Assembly (NCBI RefSeq): GCF_000350085.1
Contig: NZ_CAUM01000149.1
Location: 62,001-126,000, forward strand
Direction: 5' to 3'
Length of the DNA stretch: 64,000 bases
Source: Mesorhizobium metallidurans STM 2683
GTDB taxonomy: Bacteria; Pseudomonadota; Alphaproteobacteria; Rhizobiales; Rhizobiaceae
The notes beneath the pieces were generated by a model that made no database searches, was not told the origin of the DNA, and saw nothing but the letters and a program-made list of their open reading frames with translations. Each line of letters begins with the position of its first letter. The stretch's first letter is position 1. The translations under genes and the position numbers were made by a program. Shown here in pieces: positions 49,505 to 57,703 of the stretch.

Positions 49505-49523
49505 TTTTCCAGGAGAGCATGCC

Positions 49524-49784
49524 ATGCGCAAGCTTATTATGACGGCTGCGGCTGCCGCCGTTCTCGCCTCTGGTGGCGCCGCCTTGGCCGCGGTCAAGCA
49601 CACCACGGGCACGGTCAAAACCTATGATGGAACGGCCATGAGCCTTGTTCTGGATGACGGATCTACCTTTACGCTGCCCAAGGCCTTCAAGGATCCTGGC
49701 CTGAAGGCCGGCGAAAAGGTCCGCGTTTCCTGGGACATGAGCGGCAAGAACAAAATTGCCGTGGCAGTCAAGATCGTGAAGTGA
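49524..49784 (+). CDS. DUF1344 domain-containing secreted protein
   Basis: An 86-residue exported protein: signal peptide MRKLIMTAAAAAVLASGGAA(LA), then a small beta-barrel AVKHTTGTVKTYDGTAMSLVLDDGSTFTLPKAF and GEKVRVSWDMSGKNKIAVAVKIV. DUF1344 proteins are small periplasmic OB-like folds in rhizobia with unknown ligand. CAGGAGAGCATGCC precedes the ATG. Preceded by a leader hairpin and followed by a good terminator, so it is a single-gene unit. Confidence 0.85.
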   Translation: MRKLIMTAAAAAVLASGGAALAAVKHTTGTVKTYDGTAMSLVLDDGSTFTLPKAFKDPGLKAGEKVRVSWDMSGKNKIAVAVKIVK

Positions 49785-49840
49785 TGGCCTCCCGCTGGAG
49801 CAAGACGATAACCGGTCTTGTCTCCGGGGTAGCGTAAGAG

Positions 49841-49866
49841 GGCGGAGCAGCGATGCTCCGCCTTTT
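49841..49866 (+). terminator. Rho-independent terminator after the DUF1344 gene
   Basis: GGCGGAGCA (49841-49849), loop GCGA, TGCTCCGCC (49854-49862), TTTT. A smaller stem CAAGAC / GTCTTG precedes it at 49801-49820. Confidence 0.88.
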
Positions 49867-49954
49867 CCGATCCTTCGGATGCCCGGCGCTGTTATGCAAC
49901 TGAATCCGCCGACATGTGTTATGCTAGTCCTCAAACGAGAAAGGGAGAGAGCCA

Positions 49955-50140
49955 ATGAAGGAATTTCAATGCGGGTCGCTCGTTCCCGGCTGCGACTGGC
50001 ACACGCGCGCCGATGAGGAAGCCGAAGTCATGCGCCGCGCCGTCGAGCATATGCGCGAGACGCATGGCGAGACGGTCATCCGCGAGACGATGATCGAGGC
50101 GATCCGTTCGCGCATCCAGAAGGTTCGCGACGCGGCCTAG
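49955..50140 (+). CDS. DUF1059 domain-containing protein
   Basis: A 61-residue protein beginning MKEFQCGSLVPGCDWHTRADEEAEVMRRAVEHMRETHGE. The two cysteines and the histidines (C6, C13, H16, H32) form the conserved zinc-finger-like pattern of DUF1059, whose role is unknown. GAGAAAGGGAGAGAGCCA precedes the ATG. Followed directly by a palindromic repeat. Monocistronic. Confidence 0.85.
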   Translation: MKEFQCGSLVPGCDWHTRADEEAEVMRRAVEHMRETHGETVIRETMIEAIRSRIQKVRDAA

Positions 50141-50187
50141 ACCATGATCCCGAAAAGTGGGAACCGGTTTTCGGACAAGATCATGGT
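50141..50187. repeat. Rhizobiales palindromic repeat (ACCATGATC type)
   Basis: ACCATGATC (50141-50149) and GATCATGGT (50179-50187) are perfect arms; CCGAAAA (50150-50156) and TTTTCGG (50168-50174) pair inside. Same general design as 47089-47135. Located at the convergent junction of the DUF1059 gene and cca. Confidence 0.85.
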
Positions 50188-50199
50188 CAGAAGGAATAA

Positions 50200-51468
50200 T
50201 TAAATCTCAAGCGCCTCTTCGGCGCGCTTCAGCAGCGCGCCGCGGTCGAGCGCGAAGCCGGACTCCACCCACTCCTTTTCGAGGTTTTTCAAGGTCTCGC
50301 CGAGTTTCGGTCCCGGCGACGCGCCAAGCGTCGTCAGGTCGGCGCCCTTAAGCGGAAAGTCTGGCTTTTGCCATTTTCCGGCGAAGGCAAGCAGGCGCGA
50401 AAAGCCACCGGCTTCGAGCAGCGCGTCATTGTCCTCAAGCGCGCGCACCCGAGCGGAAGCGAGCGACAGCCGCAGACGGTCGACAAAACCTTGACGGTCG
50501 CCACGATAGAGTCTTTTTGCGAGCTCCGCTTCGCTGACCTTCGGCTCGACGCCCCCCGTCAGCGCCCAGTGCCGCAAGCGTTCCGCCTCGCCGCCCGAGA
50601 ATTTCAACCGCTCGGCCAGCGTCTTCATGCGCTGGGCGTCCGGCGGCACGATCGCTTCCAGCCTAAGCAGCGGGTCCGGCGCCCAGCCCAGATCCTTTTC
50701 GGTCTTGGCCAACCCGTGAATAGCGTCGATGCCCCATTTCTCGCTCTCCGGCAGGACGCTGGTCAGCACGCTGGCCTGGCGCATCCACAGCAAGGCACGC
50801 GATGGATCCGGCGCCGACAGGAGCTTCTTCAGTTCGGACCAGACACGCTCGGCCGACAACCGGCCGAGCCCTTCTTTGAGCCGGGCGCAGGCCTTCAGCC
50901 CTTCGGCATCCGGCCGGCCGTCGCCATACCAGGCGAAGAAGCGGAAGAAGCGCAGGATGCGCAGATAATCCTCGCGGATACGGGCTTCCGGATCGCCGAT
51001 GAAGCGCAACCGTCGCGCCTCAATGTCGGCAATGCCGCCGACCAGGTCGATCACCGTGCCGTCGGCTTCGGCATAGAGCGCGTTGATGGTGAAATCTCGC
51101 CGCTCCGCGTCGGCCTTCCAGTCGCGCCCGAACGAAACCTTGGCGCGCCGCCCATCAGTCTCGATGTCGGCGCGTAAAGTGGTGACTTCATATGGCTTCC
51201 CACCGGCGACAACAGTGATGGTGCCGTGCTCGATGCCGGTCGGCACCGCCTTGAAGCCCGCCCTCTCGGCCCGGCGGATGGTTTCGGCCGGCAGGCAGGT
51301 GGTGGCGATATCGATGTCTGCGACCGGCTGGCCGATGAGCGTGTTGCGCACCGCGCCGCCGGCGACGCGCGCCTCCTCGCCGCCCTCCGCCAATACACCG
51401 AGCAGGTGTTGCAGATGCTTATCGCCGAGCCACTCGGCCCTGCCCGCGAGCGACACGCGGCCGCTCAC
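50200..51468 (-). CDS. cca: CCA tRNA nucleotidyltransferase
   Basis: A class II polymerase-beta-fold enzyme of 422 residues that adds or repairs the 3' CCA of tRNAs. Motifs: RVAGGAVRNTLIGQPVADIDIATT (GG and DxD metal site), RRDFTINALYAEADGTVIDLVGG, and RIREDYLRILRFFRFFAWYG. It starts with GTG at 51468, which overlaps the nudix stop (GTGA). Poly(A) polymerase activity is less likely given the overall type, but family members are hard to separate by eye. Confidence 0.92.
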   Translation of the reverse strand: MSGRVSLAGRAEWLGDKHLQHLLGVLAEGGEEARVAGGAVRNTLIGQPVADIDIATTCLPAETIRRAERAGFKAVPTGIEHGTITVVAGGKPYEVTTLRADIETDGRRAKVSFGRDWKADAERRDFTINALYAEADGTVIDLVGGIADIEARRLRFIGDPEARIREDYLRILRFFRFFAWYGDGRPDAEGLKACARLKEGLGRLSAERVWSELKKLLSAPDPSRALLWMRQASVLTSVLPESEKWGIDAIHGLAKTEKDLGWAPDPLLRLEAIVPPDAQRMKTLAERLKFSGGEAERLRHWALTGGVEPKVSEAELAKRLYRGDRQGFVDRLRLSLASARVRALEDNDALLEAGGFSRLLAFAGKWQKPDFPLKGADLTTLGASPGPKLGETLKNLEKEWVESGFALDRGALLKRAEEALEI

Positions 51469-52100
51469 GGATAGAGCCTCTCATAGAGCGTGCGGATGAT
51501 GCCGGCGGTGACGCCCCAGATGCGCTGGCCGCCATAGGGCATCTCGTAGAAGAACCATTCGAGATCGTTCCACATGCGGCTGTCCCTGGTGTGGTTGGCC
51601 GGGTCCATCAGGAAGCGCAGCGGCACTTCGAAGGCAGCGTCGACCTCGTCGGCATTCAGCGTCAGGGAAAATCCCGGCCGCACCATCGCCAGCACCGGAG
51701 CGATGCGATAGCCGCTGCCGGCGACATAGTCGGGCATGCGGCCGATGATCTCGATCCGGTCCCGGCCGAGCCCGATCTCCTCGAAGGTTTCGCGCAGGGC
51801 CGCCGCTTCCGGGCTTGGGTCGGTCGGATCGATCGTGCCACCGGGAAAGGCCACCTGTCCCGAATGATTGCGCAGTTTTTCCGCCCGCTTGGTCAACAGG
51901 ACCGTGGCGTCGCGACCGTGATCGACCACCGGGATCAGCACGGCGGCGTTGCGCAGCGCTTTGGCCTGCTTCATCCTGGGATGACCAGGGTTGAAGCGAT
52001 GGTCGCCGAAATCGTCGCCAGCATGGGCTAGCGGCTGTGCCGCGACGCGGGCGCGAAAATCCTCGGCTGAAAAGGGCGTGGGCGTCACCTGGTCCATCAT
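51465..52100 (-). CDS. NUDIX hydrolase, CoA pyrophosphatase type
   Basis: A 211-residue hydrolase with the Nudix box GGTIDPTDPSPEAAALRETFEEIGL, preceded by LLTKRAEKLRNHSGQVAFPGG, the UPF0035 signature of CoA pyrophosphatases (NudL/YeaB). Such enzymes cleave CoA and acyl-CoA to 3'-phospho-AMP and phosphopantetheine. Cotranscribed with cca (GTGA overlap) and 10 bases after the DUF1285 gene. Confidence 0.9.
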   Translation of the reverse strand: MMDQVTPTPFSAEDFRARVAAQPLAHAGDDFGDHRFNPGHPRMKQAKALRNAAVLIPVVDHGRDATVLLTKRAEKLRNHSGQVAFPGGTIDPTDPSPEAAALRETFEEIGLGRDRIEIIGRMPDYVAGSGYRIAPVLAMVRPGFSLTLNADEVDAAFEVPLRFLMDPANHTRDSRMWNDLEWFFYEMPYGGQRIWGVTAGIIRTLYERLYP

Positions 52101-52110
52101 GTGTTGTCCG

Positions 52111-52746
52111 TCACGTGCTCAGCCGATTGAGTTTTTCCGCCGGCATGATCGGGTAGACCGCGCCTTTCGAGCGCACGGCAAACATCCTTCTGCCGTCGAT
52201 TTCGATCTCCTCGCCATACTCGACCAACTCGTACATCACCGGCCGCGCAACCAGCGCTTCCAAGCGCCCGCGCACCAGAACATAGGGCTTCAGGCCACCG
52301 GTCGCGTCCTCGTCGACGAAGCGCAGCGGATGACCCGGACCGGCCTCGACCACGTCGCCGACATTGGTGCGAAAGGTGATGATCTGGGCGTCGCCAGTGC
52401 CGGAAACATCCATCTCGACGGCGATGAAGGGCGCATCGACGACGCGGATGCCGACCCGTTCCACCGGCGTCACCAGATAGGTTCTGCCGTCTTCGTCCTT
52501 GCGCAACACCGAGGAAAAAAGCTGCACCAGCGGCATGCGGCCGATCGGCGTACCCAGGTAGAACCAGCTACCGTCCTGCCTGATCTCCATGTCGAGATCG
52601 CCGCAGAAGGCCGGATTCCAACGTTCCACCGGCGCCGGGCCCTTGCCCGCGCGGGCCGCGCGGGAGACCAACGCTTCCAGCCCCCGTGCCTCAGTAGCGG
52701 CCGTCAGACTGTCCTGGCGAAGGTCGGCGCGTTCCGTCATGGTCAC
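52111..52746 (-). CDS. DUF1285 domain-containing protein
   Basis: A 211-residue soluble protein: VERWNPAFCGDLDMEIRQDGSWFYLGTPIGRMPLVQLFSSVLRKDEDGRTYLVTPVEKV-like sequence is the DUF1285 core, followed by PHPLRF-type and LVRGRLEALVARPVMYELVEYG. Role unknown. First gene of a DUF1285-nudix-cca transcript, divergent from the MoxR operon with 141 bases between them. Confidence 0.87.
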   Translation of the reverse strand: MTMTERADLRQDSLTAATEARGLEALVSRAARAGKGPAPVERWNPAFCGDLDMEIRQDGSWFYLGTPIGRMPLVQLFSSVLRKDEDGRTYLVTPVERVGIRVVDAPFIAVEMDVSGTGDAQIITFRTNVGDVVEAGPGHPLRFVDEDATGGLKPYVLVRGRLEALVARPVMYELVEYGEEIEIDGRRMFAVRSKGAVYPIMPAEKLNRLST

Positions 52747-52887
52747 GAAATAGTCACTGTTGTTCCGCTTGTCAGCCTAAGTCTGTGATTTAAGTTCAAA
52801 GAGGCACGCCAGGCGAGGCCGAATCGCGGCATTCTGCGGCACTGTGAGGTGCAAGCCGGTATTTCCAACCAGAAGGATCGATGCTGC

Positions 52888-53892
52888 ATGAGCGTGATGA
52901 TCAAGGAAAGCCCGATCAGCGAAAAGGACATGATCGCCGATGCCGAGAAGGCGCTGGCCGACATTTCCAGGGTTCGCGATGGCGTTGGCCGCGTCATTTT
53001 CGGCCAGGAGAGCGTCGTTGAGCGCACGCTGGTGGCGCTTCTGGCCGGCGGCCACGCTTTGCTGGTCGGCGTTCCGGGCCTCGCCAAGACCAAGCTGGTC
53101 GAGACGCTGGGCATCGTGCTTGGCCTCGATTCCCGCCGCATCCAGTTCACGCCCGACCTGATGCCGTCCGACATTCTCGGTTCCGAGGTGATGGAGCAGG
53201 ATGAATTCGGCAAGCGCTCCTTCCGTTTCATCTCCGGGCCGATCTTCGCGCAGCTTCTGATGGCCGACGAGATCAACCGCGCCTCGCCGCGCACCCAGTC
53301 GGCGCTGCTGCAATCGATGCAGGAATACCACGTCACCATCGCCGGCGCCCGCCATGATCTGCCGGCGCCCTTCCACGTGCTGGCGACGCAGAATCCGCTG
53401 GAGCAGGAGGGCACCTACCCCCTGCCCGAGGCGCAACTCGACCGTTTCCTGATGCAGGTCGATATCCTCTACCCCGATGTCGAGGCGGAGCGCCGCATCC
53501 TGCTGGAGACCACCGGCGTCGAGGACGCGAAGGCGCAGAATGTCCTGCAGCCGGCACGGCTGAAGGAGATCCAGACCCTGATCCGCCGCATGCCGGTGCC
53601 GGAAAGCGTCGTCGAGGCGATCCTCAAGCTGGTGCGCTCGGCGCGCCCCGGTCAGGGCAATGCCGAGACCGACAAGCATGTCGCCTGGGGCCCAGGCCCG
53701 CGCGCCAGCCAGGCACTGACGCTATGCGCCCGCGCCCGCGCCCTATATGATGGACGGCTGGCGCCGTCGGTCGACGATATCAGAGCACTGGCCGAGCCGG
53801 TGTTGCAGCACCGCATGGCGCTGACCTTCGCCGCCCGCGCCGAGGGCACCACGGTGCGCGACGTGGTGGCGAAACTGGCAAAAGGTATCTGA
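52888..53892 (+). CDS. MoxR-family AAA+ ATPase
   Basis: A 334-residue AAA+ chaperone: Walker A GVPGLAKTKL, Walker B LLMADEINRASPRTQSALLQSMQE, sensor 1 LATQNPLEQEGTYPLPEAQLDRF. MoxR ATPases usually work with VWA-domain partners to insert cofactors or mature complexes; here the partners are the three downstream genes. ATG at 52888 (MSVMIKESPISEKDM) is chosen over the frame from 52849. The stop overlaps the DUF58 start (TGATG). Confidence 0.93.
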   Translation: MSVMIKESPISEKDMIADAEKALADISRVRDGVGRVIFGQESVVERTLVALLAGGHALLVGVPGLAKTKLVETLGIVLGLDSRRIQFTPDLMPSDILGSEVMEQDEFGKRSFRFISGPIFAQLLMADEINRASPRTQSALLQSMQEYHVTIAGARHDLPAPFHVLATQNPLEQEGTYPLPEAQLDRFLMQVDILYPDVEAERRILLETTGVEDAKAQNVLQPARLKEIQTLIRRMPVPESVVEAILKLVRSARPGQGNAETDKHVAWGPGPRASQALTLCARARALYDGRLAPSVDDIRALAEPVLQHRMALTFAARAEGTTVRDVVAKLAKGI

Positions 53893-54881
53893 TGGCGCGC
53901 ATAGGCGAGGTCCAGGCACCGGCTGCGACGCGCGACGCGCTCGCCCGTGGCCGGTTGCGGGCCTCGCTGGTGCCGGACCTCTTGGTCGAGGCACGCCGCA
54001 TCGTCAACACGGTGATCGCCGGCTGGCATGGCCGCCGCAAGCGCGGCATCGGCGAGAATTTCTGGCAGTTCCGGCCCTATGTCGAAGGCGATTCCTCGCG
54101 CATCGACTGGCGTCGCTCGGCCCGCGACGACCACACCTATGTGCGCGACCGCGAATGGGAGGCCGCCCATACGGTCTGGCTGTGGGCCGACCCTTCGCCC
54201 TCCATGCTCTACAAATCGACCGGGGCGACCGTCTCGAAGGAATCACGCGGTTTGGTGCTGGCGCTGGCCATGGCCGAGCTTCTGTCGCGCAGCGGCGAGC
54301 GCATCGCCTGGCCGGGCCTGACCGATCCGTTCACCGCCCGCAACGGCGCCGAGCGCATTGCCGCCCAGCTCGCCCATGCCTCCGGCCTGCCGGCAAAGCC
54401 CGACCTTTCCGGCATCCGCCGCTTTTGCGACATCATCCTCATCAGCGATTTCCTCGACCCTGTCGAGGACACCATGGCCTGGCTCGACGTGCTCGCCCGC
54501 CATGGAGTGCGCGCTCATCTGATCGAGGTCGCCGACCCGGCCGAAGAGACCTTCCCCTATGCCGGCCGCACCGAATTCACCGACCCGGAGACCGGCGAGA
54601 AGCTGACCGCCGGCCGCGCGGAGACGCTGGGCGATGAATACCGCCTGCTCTACAGCGCCCGCCGCCAGGAACTGGCCGGCTGGTGCAAGCGGCTTGGCTG
54701 GAGCTTCACCGTCAACCATACCGACCGCCTCGCCTCCGAGGCGCTGGTGCGCATCCATATGGCGATGACCGTCGATGGCGGTCATGCCGGGCTGGCCGGT
54801 GGCGGTCATGCCGGGCTGGCCGGTGGCGGCCATGCCGGGCTGGCCGCCGGTGGCGGCCATGCCGGGAGGATCGGCGCATGA
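53892..54881 (+). CDS. DUF58 (VWA-like) domain-containing protein
   Basis: A 329-residue cytoplasmic protein with the DUF58 signature RRKRGIGENFWQFRPYVEGDSSRIDWRRSARDD and a VWA-like domain with a degenerate MIDAS (WLWADPSPSMLYKS). The C-terminus ends in a glycine-histidine-alanine tail, GGHAGLAG repeated three to four times by a 24-bp DNA repeat. DUF58 and MoxR pairs are conserved; the protein likely couples the ATPase to the membrane partners that follow. ATGA overlap with the next gene. Confidence 0.9.
   Translation: MARIGEVQAPAATRDALARGRLRASLVPDLLVEARRIVNTVIAGWHGRRKRGIGENFWQFRPYVEGDSSRIDWRRSARDDHTYVRDREWEAAHTVWLWADPSPSMLYKSTGATVSKESRGLVLALAMAELLSRSGERIAWPGLTDPFTARNGAERIAAQLAHASGLPAKPDLSGIRRFCDIILISDFLDPVEDTMAWLDVLARHGVRAHLIEVADPAEETFPYAGRTEFTDPETGEKLTAGRAETLGDEYRLLYSARRQELAGWCKRLGWSFTVNHTDRLASEALVRIHMAMTVDGGHAGLAGGGHAGLAGGGHAGLAAGGGHAGRIGA
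54777..54866 (+). repeat. 24-bp tandem repeat encoding the GGHAGLAG tail
   Basis: Units GGCGGTCATGCCGGGCTGGC(CGGT) lie at 54777-54800 and 54801-54824, a 27-base variant at 54825-54851, and a partial unit at 54852-54866. In frame with the DUF58 gene. Confidence 0.9.
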
Positions 54882-57700
54882 GCTGGCTGCCGCTCTCGTT
54901 CGGCGCGCCCATGGTGCTGTGGGGTTTGCTGGCATTGCCGGTGATCTGGTGGCTGTTGCGGCTCACGCCGCCAAAGCCGCAGACCGAGACCTTCCCGCCG
55001 CTGAAGATCCTGGCCCGTGTGCTGAAGCGCGAGGAGACCCCACATCAGAGCCCGTGGTGGCTGACGCTGCTCCGGCTTTTGATGGCGGCCCTGGTCGTCG
55101 CGGCCGTGGCCGAACCGGTCTTCAATCCGCGCGAAAAACTGCCGGCCGAGGGAGCAGCGCTCGCACTGGTCATCGACAATGACTGGGCCAGTGCAGCCGA
55201 CTGGGGCAAGCGCGTCGCCACCGCCGAGCGGCTGATCGCCGATGCCGGGTCCAATGGCGTGCCGGTCGTCATCGCCTTCACCGCCGAAAAGCCTAATGCC
55301 GAGATCGGCCCCTTCGACGCCGCCGCCGCCCTCGACCGGCTGCGCGCGGCTAAGCCGCGGCCGATCCCGACCGACCGCCCGGCCGTCTATGCCCGCGTCG
55401 CCGCAACCCTGGAGAGCTTGCCGGGCGCCAGCGTCGCCGTGCTGGCCGACGGTCTGGCGGCGAAAGGCGACGAGGCCGCCTTCAACTCGCTTCTGTCGAA
55501 GAACGCCGCCCGTGTGATCTGGGCCGTCTCCGATCGGTTGACATTGACCGGCCTTACCGGCGCCGACAACCAGGTCGACGGCTTTGCGCTGACCGCCATC
55601 CGCGCGCCAGGCGACCCGGCGCCGGCACAAGTCACCGCCGGCGCCTTTGACGACAAGGGCCGCCGCATCGCCGACGCGACGCTGACCTTCGCGCCGGGCG
55701 AGGCCACCGCCACCGGCACGATGGCGGTGCCGTTCGAACTGCGCAACGACTTCGCCTCGATCGCGCTCGACGGCGAGCGCCAGGCCGGCGCCGTGCGCGT
55801 CCTCGACGAGAATTCCAAGCGCCGCCGCGTAGGGCTGCTGTCGCAGGCCGAGGCCGATCAGGCGCAGCCGCTTCTGTCGCCGCTCTACTATATCAGGCGC
55901 GCGCTGCAGCCCTTCGCCGATCTGGTCGAACCGTCGAGCGCCGACCTTGCCGACGCGATCCCGCAACTGCTCGACCAGAAGCCGGCAATGATCGTCATGG
56001 CCGATATCGGCACCATTCCCGAGCAGGTGCGGCAAAGGCTGGTCGACTGGGTCGACAATGGCGGCACGCTGGTGCGCTTCGCCGGCTCGCGGCTGGCCGC
56101 CGCCGGCAATGACGACGACCTGCTGCCGGTCCGCTTGCGCACAGGAGAACGCTCGCTCGGCGGCGCGCTGTCATGGACGACGCCGCAGCCGGTCACCGAA
56201 TTCCCGAAAACCAGCCCCTTCGCTGACCTCGCGCCGCCCGCCGAAGTCACCGTCACCAGGCAGGTCCTGGCCGAACCGACACCTGACATCGTCGAGCGCA
56301 CCTGGGCCACGCTGGCCGATGGCACGCCGCTGGTGACCGGGCTGAAAAAGGGCAAGGGCACGCTGGTCCTGTTCCATGTCACGCCGGAGGCGACGTGGTC
56401 GAACCTGCCGATCTCCGGCAGCTTCGTCGAAATGCTGCGGCGCATCGTGCAACTGTCGCGCAACCAGGGCGCGGTGGTCGCCAATGCCGAAGCCGCCGCC
56501 ACCTCGCTGGCGCCCTACCGCATGATATCAGCCGATGGCACGCTGGTGCCGCCGACGCCCGATGCAAGGCCGCTGGTGCCGGGTGCCGGTCCGTTGCCGG
56601 TGACGTTCGAGAACCCGCCCGGCCTCTACGGTTCCGAAACCGGCGTCTTCGCCCACAATCTTCTAAATGCCGAAAGCACTTTCGCGCCGCTGGCCCGTCC
56701 TGAGATCACCGTGCCGGTCACTACCATCCAGTACGCCGTCGACGAATCGCACGATCTGAAAGGTCCACTGGTGGCCGCGGCTCTCGCTTTGATGGTGCTT
56801 GACACACTGGCCGTGTTCTGGATGGGCGGCCTGTTCTCGCGCCGGCCGCGCCGTGCCCGGACCGCGGCGACCGCGGCCGCCCTGCTGATCGCGCTCAGTG
56901 CCTTCCTCGGCCATGCAGACATTGCCCGCGCCGACGATGCAAAGCCCGGCGACACCCAGGCGATCGAGGACATTTCGAAGACCAGGATCGCCTATGTGCT
57001 GACCGGCGAGCCGGGCGTCGATTCGATCAGCCGCGCCGGGCTCGAAGGCCTGACCCGTTTCCTGATCGAGAAGACCGCGCTTGAACCCGGTGCGCCGGCC
57101 GGCGTCGACATCTCCAAGGACGAACTGTCCTTCTACCCGCTGATCTACTGGCCGATCGATCCCACCGCGCCGATGCCGAGCGAGGCCGCGATTGCCCGCA
57201 TCGACGCCTATATGCAGCAGGGCGGCACGGTTCTGTTCGACACGCGCGACCAGTTCGCCAACGGCATCGGCGCCGATTCGACCAGCCCGGCGACGGAGCG
57301 GCTGCGCGACATCCTCGGCAATCTCAACGTGCCGCCGCTGGAACCGGTGCCGTCGGACCACGTGCTGACCAAATCCTTCTACATCCTGCCCGAGTTTCCC
57401 GGCCGTTTCGCCGGCAGCCCGCTCTGGGTCGAAGCCTCGCTCGAAGCCAGCAACACCCAGAACCGCCCCGTGCGCACCGGCGACGGTGTCTCGCCGATCA
57501 TGATCACCGCCAATGATTTCGCCGGCGCCTGGGCAGTCGGCGAGAATGGCGACCCGCTTTTGCCGACCGTGCCGTCCGACCCGATGCAGCGCATCTATGC
57601 GCTGCGCGCCGGCGTCAACATCATGATGTACATGCTGACCGGCAACTATAAATCCGACCAGGTGCATGTGCCGGTGCTGCTTGAACGGCTGGGGCAGTAA
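54878..57700 (+). CDS. Large membrane protein with BatA N-terminus and DUF4159 domain
   Basis: A 940-residue protein. Two N-terminal helices (PLSFGAPMVLWGLLALPVIWWLL; LLRLLMAALVVAAVAEPVF) form the BatA/aerotolerance N-domain, then a long VWA-like periplasmic or cytoplasmic region (ALALVIDNDWASAADWGKR), a membrane pair near residue 625-680 (GPLVAAALALMVLDTLAVFWM; TAATAAALLIALSAFLGHA), and a C-terminal DUF4159 domain (RIAYVLTGEPGVDSISRAGLEGLTRFLIEKT). DUF4159 is a glutamine-amidotransferase-like fold. Function of this complex is unknown; it is coupled to DUF58 and MoxR. Confidence 0.87.
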   Translation: MSWLPLSFGAPMVLWGLLALPVIWWLLRLTPPKPQTETFPPLKILARVLKREETPHQSPWWLTLLRLLMAALVVAAVAEPVFNPREKLPAEGAALALVIDNDWASAADWGKRVATAERLIADAGSNGVPVVIAFTAEKPNAEIGPFDAAAALDRLRAAKPRPIPTDRPAVYARVAATLESLPGASVAVLADGLAAKGDEAAFNSLLSKNAARVIWAVSDRLTLTGLTGADNQVDGFALTAIRAPGDPAPAQVTAGAFDDKGRRIADATLTFAPGEATATGTMAVPFELRNDFASIALDGERQAGAVRVLDENSKRRRVGLLSQAEADQAQPLLSPLYYIRRALQPFADLVEPSSADLADAIPQLLDQKPAMIVMADIGTIPEQVRQRLVDWVDNGGTLVRFAGSRLAAAGNDDDLLPVRLRTGERSLGGALSWTTPQPVTEFPKTSPFADLAPPAEVTVTRQVLAEPTPDIVERTWATLADGTPLVTGLKKGKGTLVLFHVTPEATWSNLPISGSFVEMLRRIVQLSRNQGAVVANAEAAATSLAPYRMISADGTLVPPTPDARPLVPGAGPLPVTFENPPGLYGSETGVFAHNLLNAESTFAPLARPEITVPVTTIQYAVDESHDLKGPLVAAALALMVLDTLAVFWMGGLFSRRPRRARTAATAAALLIALSAFLGHADIARADDAKPGDTQAIEDISKTRIAYVLTGEPGVDSISRAGLEGLTRFLIEKTALEPGAPAGVDISKDELSFYPLIYWPIDPTAPMPSEAAIARIDAYMQQGGTVLFDTRDQFANGIGADSTSPATERLRDILGNLNVPPLEPVPSDHVLTKSFYILPEFPGRFAGSPLWVEASLEASNTQNRPVRTGDGVSPIMITANDFAGAWAVGENGDPLLPTVPSDPMQRIYALRAGVNIMMYMLTGNYKSDQVHVPVLLERLGQ

Positions 57701-57703
57701 GCC

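Noticed and set aside
54777..54866. 24-bp repeats considered as CRISPR or a regulatory iteron
   Set aside because: They are contiguous, in frame and translated as the DUF58 tail.
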